Positions 25,065-28,329 of a DNA stretch of 28,329 bases are shown here, piece after piece; positions within the stretch are counted from its first letter, which is position 1; every line of letters begins with the position of its first letter. The position numbers and the translations under genes were made by a program. The notes under the pieces were generated by a model that saw only the letters and a program-made list of their open reading frames with translations, had not been told where the DNA came from and did no database searches. The stretch is from CAZTDD01 sp964612675 (GTDB lineage: Bacteria; Hinthialibacterota; Hinthialibacteria; Hinthialibacterales; JAKPRU01). The stretch lies in the NCBI GenBank assembly GCA_964612675.1, contig CAZTDD010000093.1, positions 1 through 28,329 on the forward strand, read 5' to 3'.

Positions 25065-25631
25065 ATGCGAAGAACGCCGAGAGATATCTCAGTATTCATA
25101 GTTGTTTCGGCGCTGGCTTTCTCGCTCGCCGGATGTTCACGGACCGACGTCCGAACCGCACAGCCGAAGCCGACACAGCAATCCCAAAACGTCGCACAGC
25201 AACAACCATCCCCGGAAGATCCGCAGCACGATCGGGCTTCGCTCATCCTAAATCCGGCAGTAGCGCCCGGGTTGATTCCGGGCGCCTTCCCCGCATCGAA
25301 CTACCGTTCAATGTATCTTCAAGGTCCAGTTGGAAGCGCTGGACAGTCGTTGCCGTCGCACAAGGTGATAAACACTGTCCTCCTTCAAGTTGATAATCAT
25401 CGCGCCATTTGTCCCTGCGCGGGTAGCGACATCCGTCTCGCGCGGCATGCCGTTTTCGTCAAGCGCGATGACCTCCGCCGACCCTGCATCGAAAAGAGTG
25501 ACCGCAGCGTCGATTTTCTCCACGCCGAAAGGCGGTTCTCCCAAGCTCACAATACGCCCCGAATCGCCGTTGGAGGCCTCGAAACCGTACGGGCGCTCGA
25601 CCGTCATCGCCTGGATAAGGATCGTGGATGA
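25065..25631 (+). CDS. Small putative lipoprotein, 3' part antisense to the glycosidase gene (possibly truncated)
   Basis: A lipobox is clear: hydrophobic helix then LAGC, with the lipidated Cys at residue 24, followed by a Gln/Pro-rich low-complexity linker (TAQPKPTQQSQNVAQQQPSP). GGAGG lies nine bases before the ATG and directly follows the stop of paralog 2, so it is the last gene of that operon. From about residue 82 the frame runs antisense through the end of the glycosidase gene (25308 onward). That part reads like a shadow of the opposite strand (ARHAVFVKRDDLRRPC). The authentic protein may have been cut by a rearrangement that brought in the glycosidase. Only the first 80 or so residues are trustworthy. 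Confidence 0.5.
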   Translation: MRRTPRDISVFIVVSALAFSLAGCSRTDVRTAQPKPTQQSQNVAQQQPSPEDPQHDRASLILNPAVAPGLIPGAFPASNYRSMYLQGPVGSAGQSLPSHKVINTVLLQVDNHRAICPCAGSDIRLARHAVFVKRDDLRRPCIEKSDRSVDFLHAERRFSQAHNTPRIAVGGLETVRALDRHRLDKDRG

Positions 25632-28046
25632 ATCCGCGAGTGGTTTGCCGTCAAGCGATACGGCGACGAGCGAAGCATAGTCGTTTTGAACATCCAGGGC
25701 GATATCGTCGAGTCGAATCTCACCCGCCTCACCTAAGAAGCCCGCCGCCCCCTGGGCGTGTGTGGCGTCCATCGTAGAAACACCCTGTCCATAATCCCAT
25801 TTCAATCGGCCGTCGATACTTGTGACAGTCTTTGACTCGCGGTCGATATGCTCGGACAGGTTCAGTTGAAAAGACCTCGATGGATCGTCGCCATACCCCC
25901 GCACCACGCGCCCCACATAATAGGCCAGGGGATCGATAGCGTTAACGCCGCCTTCCGCCGCTTCGCCGGGGGGAACGTCAGCCCGGCGAAACTCATCCAG
26001 GTTTTGCGCCGAAGCCCCGCCTGAGCCTTTGAGGGCGTAGAGATCCTCGAGTGACACTTCCTGACGTATCACGGTTTTCGCTTCGGGAATATAGCCGCGT
26101 CGGTAGATCAAAGCGTAAGCCGGGAAATTGCCCAATATAACCGGGCACGAAAGGGCGAACTTCTTCACGCTCGTGTCCCAATAGGCACCGCCCAGTGCGA
26201 ACGTCATGATGGAATCCACCCCCTGCAGCGCTCCGTAGGCCGAAGCGAGAAAAGCGTAATCGGCTCGGTAGAGGTTGGGATTGGTCCATCCGATCTCGGA
26301 AATAGTCTGCGGATGTTCCGCCGTCTGGATGAATTGAAGCGGGATGTCCTCGGGGATAAGAAGCGCCGATTGGTTCTCGAAGGTGTGACCGACACGCACG
26401 TCGTACGAATGACTCCCGTCGTTGCTGTCGTGAGGGCCGCTGAAATAACCGTGGCGGTCGATCACCTCACCGGCCGTGTAGGTGTAACGTTCGAGCGCGT
26501 CGAGCATGACGGGGTCGCTGGTGTGCCAGTTGCCGGGACTAATCAGGCTTTTGGAACCGAGGTCCTCGCGGATGAACGCTATCGTCTCTTCATAGAAGCC
26601 GCGTTGGAGCTCGGTAAGAAACCGCACCTGGTCGGAAAGACGGCGCTTTTTCGATTCACCGGCCTGACTCACGGAGCCGCCGGTCATATGCCAGGCCTCA
26701 TAAAGCGCGGCCCGTCCCGCTCCGGCGTCGTCGCCCGATTCGCGCTTGCCCCAGGCATCAAACGCTTTCTCCAGCGAACCATACCGGTCGGCCAACCATG
26801 CGCCAAAACGACGCTCGATTGCCTGCCAATGAACCGAAGGGATGTTGTTTTTCGTAAAGGTCCAGAAAAAGAAACTGTCTTCGTTCTGCAACTCGATCAC
26901 CGCAACGGCCGGTTCGTCGGCCAAAGTTTTGCCCGTATAAGGATTCCGCGTGTTCAGGAATCCTCTCAACCACGTACGATGAAATTCCTGCATACGCTCA
27001 TTGAAAAAAAGCAGGGCAAACGGTCTCTTGTTGTCGATCGTTTCAAAACCGGGGATTCCGTAGGACGGCTGGATATCGAACCAGAGCGGAAAATAGAAAC
27101 TGATGAACGTGTAAATCCCCTCCCTTTTCAACGCCGTCACCAGGTAGAAGAGATCGTCCAGTTTCTTTTCGTTCATGGTCATGGGGTCGTCGCGTTCGAA
27201 CAGGGGGCTGTGGTAGCGCACCAGGTTGACGCCCATCTTCGCCAGTTTGCGCGCCAGGTAATCGACGGAGGCGCGATCCAAGGCGGCAATCCCGGACGAG
27301 GCGTTCACCGCCCAGAAACGGACCGGATCGCCGTTCCCGAGAACAAGGTCCATCCCTTCGGCGCGGACAAAACCGTTCATGCCCGCCTCACTCTCGTTCA
27401 GGCGGCGCAGGTCGAACAGGGCCTCGGGGCTGAACGAATCCAGCGGCGGTTCCCAAGGGAAAAAGCCTTCGTCCGCCTTACCGGATTTCTGATCGGGTTT
27501 GAGTTTCCCGCGAGGCATGAAGGGAAAAGCGGTCAAAACGAAGCAGTCGAATCCCGCCGTTAGGGATTCTCCCGGCCCCGCCAAAAGGCGCAGTTCGAAT
27601 CGATGCGTTCCCGACGACAGTTCGACCTTCCCCAGGCTGACCCAGTTGGCGGGCACGTGTTCCATCAGCACCACTTCGTCCGCCAGGGCGACATCGCGCG
27701 GACAGATTTGCCACTCGGCGTCATCAAAACGCCAACGGAAAGGGCCGTGTTTCCACATCTTCCTACCCCAAAACTGATACGTTCCGGCTTTCTCCACTTC
27801 GATTTCATACATCGCGAAGGCTTCATCGCCGGATCGCTCGCCCTGATTGGTCAGCCAGTGGTTTTCTGAGAGAAGGTGGCGGTTCTCGGGGAACGAACTC
27901 GACGAGAACCAGGTTCTATCGGGGAAGTTCGTTTGGATGGGATTTTCCCCTTCCCACCAGATGTAGTTCATCGCCCCGCTCTGAGCGGGAACGCAAACCG
28001 ATAGGACGCTCAATGAGCAGAGAATTGCGAGCCGTTTATAAATCAT
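25308..28046 (-). CDS. Exported glycoside hydrolase, GH-A clan (GH5-like) with N-terminal carbohydrate-binding-like domain
   Basis: This 912-residue secreted protein has a signal peptide (1-25, PAQSGA). A beta-sandwich region like carbohydrate-binding modules follows (about 28-175: YIWWEGENP, AGTYQFWGRKMW, GTHRFELRLL), then a TIM-barrel (about 225-700). Clan GH-A features are FWAVNASSG, KMGVNLVRYHSP, IELQNEDSFFFW with the Asn-Glu acid/base pair (N388, E389), and TISEIGWTNPN with the likely nucleophile E584. A C-terminal beta domain (about 730-912, ending VYHLVRRQRL) resembles those of large GH42-/GH5-like proteins. AGGA lies nine bases before the ATG on the reverse strand. It converges with, and overlaps, the lipoprotein frame. 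Exact substrate unknown; a beta-glycan is likely. Confidence 0.85.
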   Translation of the reverse strand: MIYKRLAILCSLSVLSVCVPAQSGAMNYIWWEGENPIQTNFPDRTWFSSSSFPENRHLLSENHWLTNQGERSGDEAFAMYEIEVEKAGTYQFWGRKMWKHGPFRWRFDDAEWQICPRDVALADEVVLMEHVPANWVSLGKVELSSGTHRFELRLLAGPGESLTAGFDCFVLTAFPFMPRGKLKPDQKSGKADEGFFPWEPPLDSFSPEALFDLRRLNESEAGMNGFVRAEGMDLVLGNGDPVRFWAVNASSGIAALDRASVDYLARKLAKMGVNLVRYHSPLFERDDPMTMNEKKLDDLFYLVTALKREGIYTFISFYFPLWFDIQPSYGIPGFETIDNKRPFALLFFNERMQEFHRTWLRGFLNTRNPYTGKTLADEPAVAVIELQNEDSFFFWTFTKNNIPSVHWQAIERRFGAWLADRYGSLEKAFDAWGKRESGDDAGAGRAALYEAWHMTGGSVSQAGESKKRRLSDQVRFLTELQRGFYEETIAFIREDLGSKSLISPGNWHTSDPVMLDALERYTYTAGEVIDRHGYFSGPHDSNDGSHSYDVRVGHTFENQSALLIPEDIPLQFIQTAEHPQTISEIGWTNPNLYRADYAFLASAYGALQGVDSIMTFALGGAYWDTSVKKFALSCPVILGNFPAYALIYRRGYIPEAKTVIRQEVSLEDLYALKGSGGASAQNLDEFRRADVPPGEAAEGGVNAIDPLAYYVGRVVRGYGDDPSRSFQLNLSEHIDRESKTVTSIDGRLKWDYGQGVSTMDATHAQGAAGFLGEAGEIRLDDIALDVQNDYASLVAVSLDGKPLADSSTILIQAMTVERPYGFEASNGDSGRIVSLGEPPFGVEKIDAAVTLFDAGSAEVIALDENGMPRETDVATRAGTNGAMIINLKEDSVYHLVRRQRLSSASNWTLKIH

Positions 28047-28158
28047 GGTTCCATATCCTGTTCCATGGAATATGCGCGAATGAATACGCGCGAGTGAAGT
28101 TTCTTATGAAACGATAGCCTGTTTTGACGAAATCATCAAAGAGGCACCGGTAAGAAGT

Positions 28159-28250
28159 GATGGGGCGACAAAGTGTCGACGAGGTGCGAATGGTGACCTA
28201 TCAACCCCCTCTGTATCTCCCCCAGGCTTGATGGGTTCGCAAAAAGTCGG
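28159..28250 (+). repeat. Truncated MITE-like repeat copy C with a second element end
   Basis: GATGGGGCGACAAAGTGTCG and ATCAACCCCCTCTGTATCTC match the left part of copy B (16755 onward), but the right two-thirds are missing. At 28230 a new left end begins (GATGGGTTCGCAAAAAGTCG), again like the start of copy B. It runs into the 26-bp tandem repeat. This looks like a nested or recombined copy. Confidence 0.65.
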
Positions 28251-28329
28251 GAGAGCTCTTCTCCCTCTCCCAGAGGGAGAGCTCTTCTCCCTCTCCCAGA
28301 GGGAGAGCTCTTCTCCCTCTCCCAGAGGG
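28249..28329. repeat. 26-bp tandem repeat, three units, running off the window
   Basis: The unit begins GGGAGAGCTCTTCTCCCTCT and starts at 28249, 28275 and 28301; the window ends three bases into a fourth. The copies are identical. Each unit can fold (GGGAGAG with CTCTCCC). There are no unique spacers. The array touches the window edge, so its true length is unknown. Confidence 0.9.

Noticed and set aside
26313..27563. Long 416-residue plus-strand open frame
   Set aside because: It is wholly antisense to the glycosidase gene, has no recognisable domain or RBS, and is rich in Arg/Val as expected for a shadow frame.
28048..28075. TTCCAT/ATGGAA palindromes upstream of the glycosidase as an operator
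   Set aside because: The half-sites are short, unevenly spaced and overlap the RBS; not above chance for this base composition.
28249..28329. CRISPR array
   Set aside because: The units are directly joined with no unique spacers, and no cas genes are present.

Overview
The window is 28.3 kb of bacterial DNA, probably from an uncultured, cell-envelope-rich lineage of the planctomycete/PVC or candidate-phylum type (Hydrogenedentes- or Sumerlaeota-like). That guess is inference. It rests on secreted sialate O-acetylesterase, ceramidase-like and GH123-like proteins, a pseudopilin with the short TTPxAYxxxxPxDPF tail domain, redoxin/pseudopilin fusions, and many hairpin-type intergenic repeats. 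No rRNA, tRNA, phage, transposase or CRISPR was recognised.

Layout. Left block, mostly minus strand (174-7660): a small membrane protein, a sugar-type ABC ATPase without partner genes in view, ComEC, the CstA carbon-starvation transporter (GTG start at 6950 with a strong RBS) and a small PLDc_N membrane protein. Hairpin repeats separate several of these. Middle block, plus strand (8034-15415): a ceramidase-like hydrolase, a sialate O-acetylesterase with a good terminator, a large exported seven-repeat propeller/GH123-like protein and a type II pseudopilin. A minus-strand exported histone-deacetylase-like hydrolase converges on the pseudopilin. Next come a repeat element, a frameshifted WD40/Ig-like gene and a SAM methyltransferase. 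Right block (19196-25631, plus): an exported redoxin-fold/pseudopilin fusion, two tandem paralogous exported proteins and a lipoprotein. This runs head-on into an exported GH-A glycosidase on the minus strand. The window ends in a 26-bp tandem repeat.

Main discovery. The two tandem paralogs (21923-23404 and 23482-25050) each carry an in-frame TGA at the same place, and each reading frame continues past it for 46 and 51 codons. Protein identity between the paralogs is about 58% just before the TGA and 59% after it, so conservation does not drop at the 'stop'. The first bases after the TGA are almost identical at the DNA level (30 of the first 31, including every synonymous position over eight codons) and fold into the same GTACTC/GAGTAC hairpin. 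In gene 1 a rho-independent terminator directly follows the downstream TAG. In gene 2 the RBS of the next gene directly follows the downstream TGA. At least eight other genes here end in TGA, so the code is not reassigned globally. The best explanation is a new selenoprotein family with a U-G-F-T-C motif, using a local SECIS-like element. The gene just upstream encodes a redoxin fold whose CxxC has become A-G-S-S, which suggests, as inference only, that redox chemistry sits in the paralogs.

At least four families of short inverted or tandem repeats fill the intergenic gaps and may influence transcript ends.
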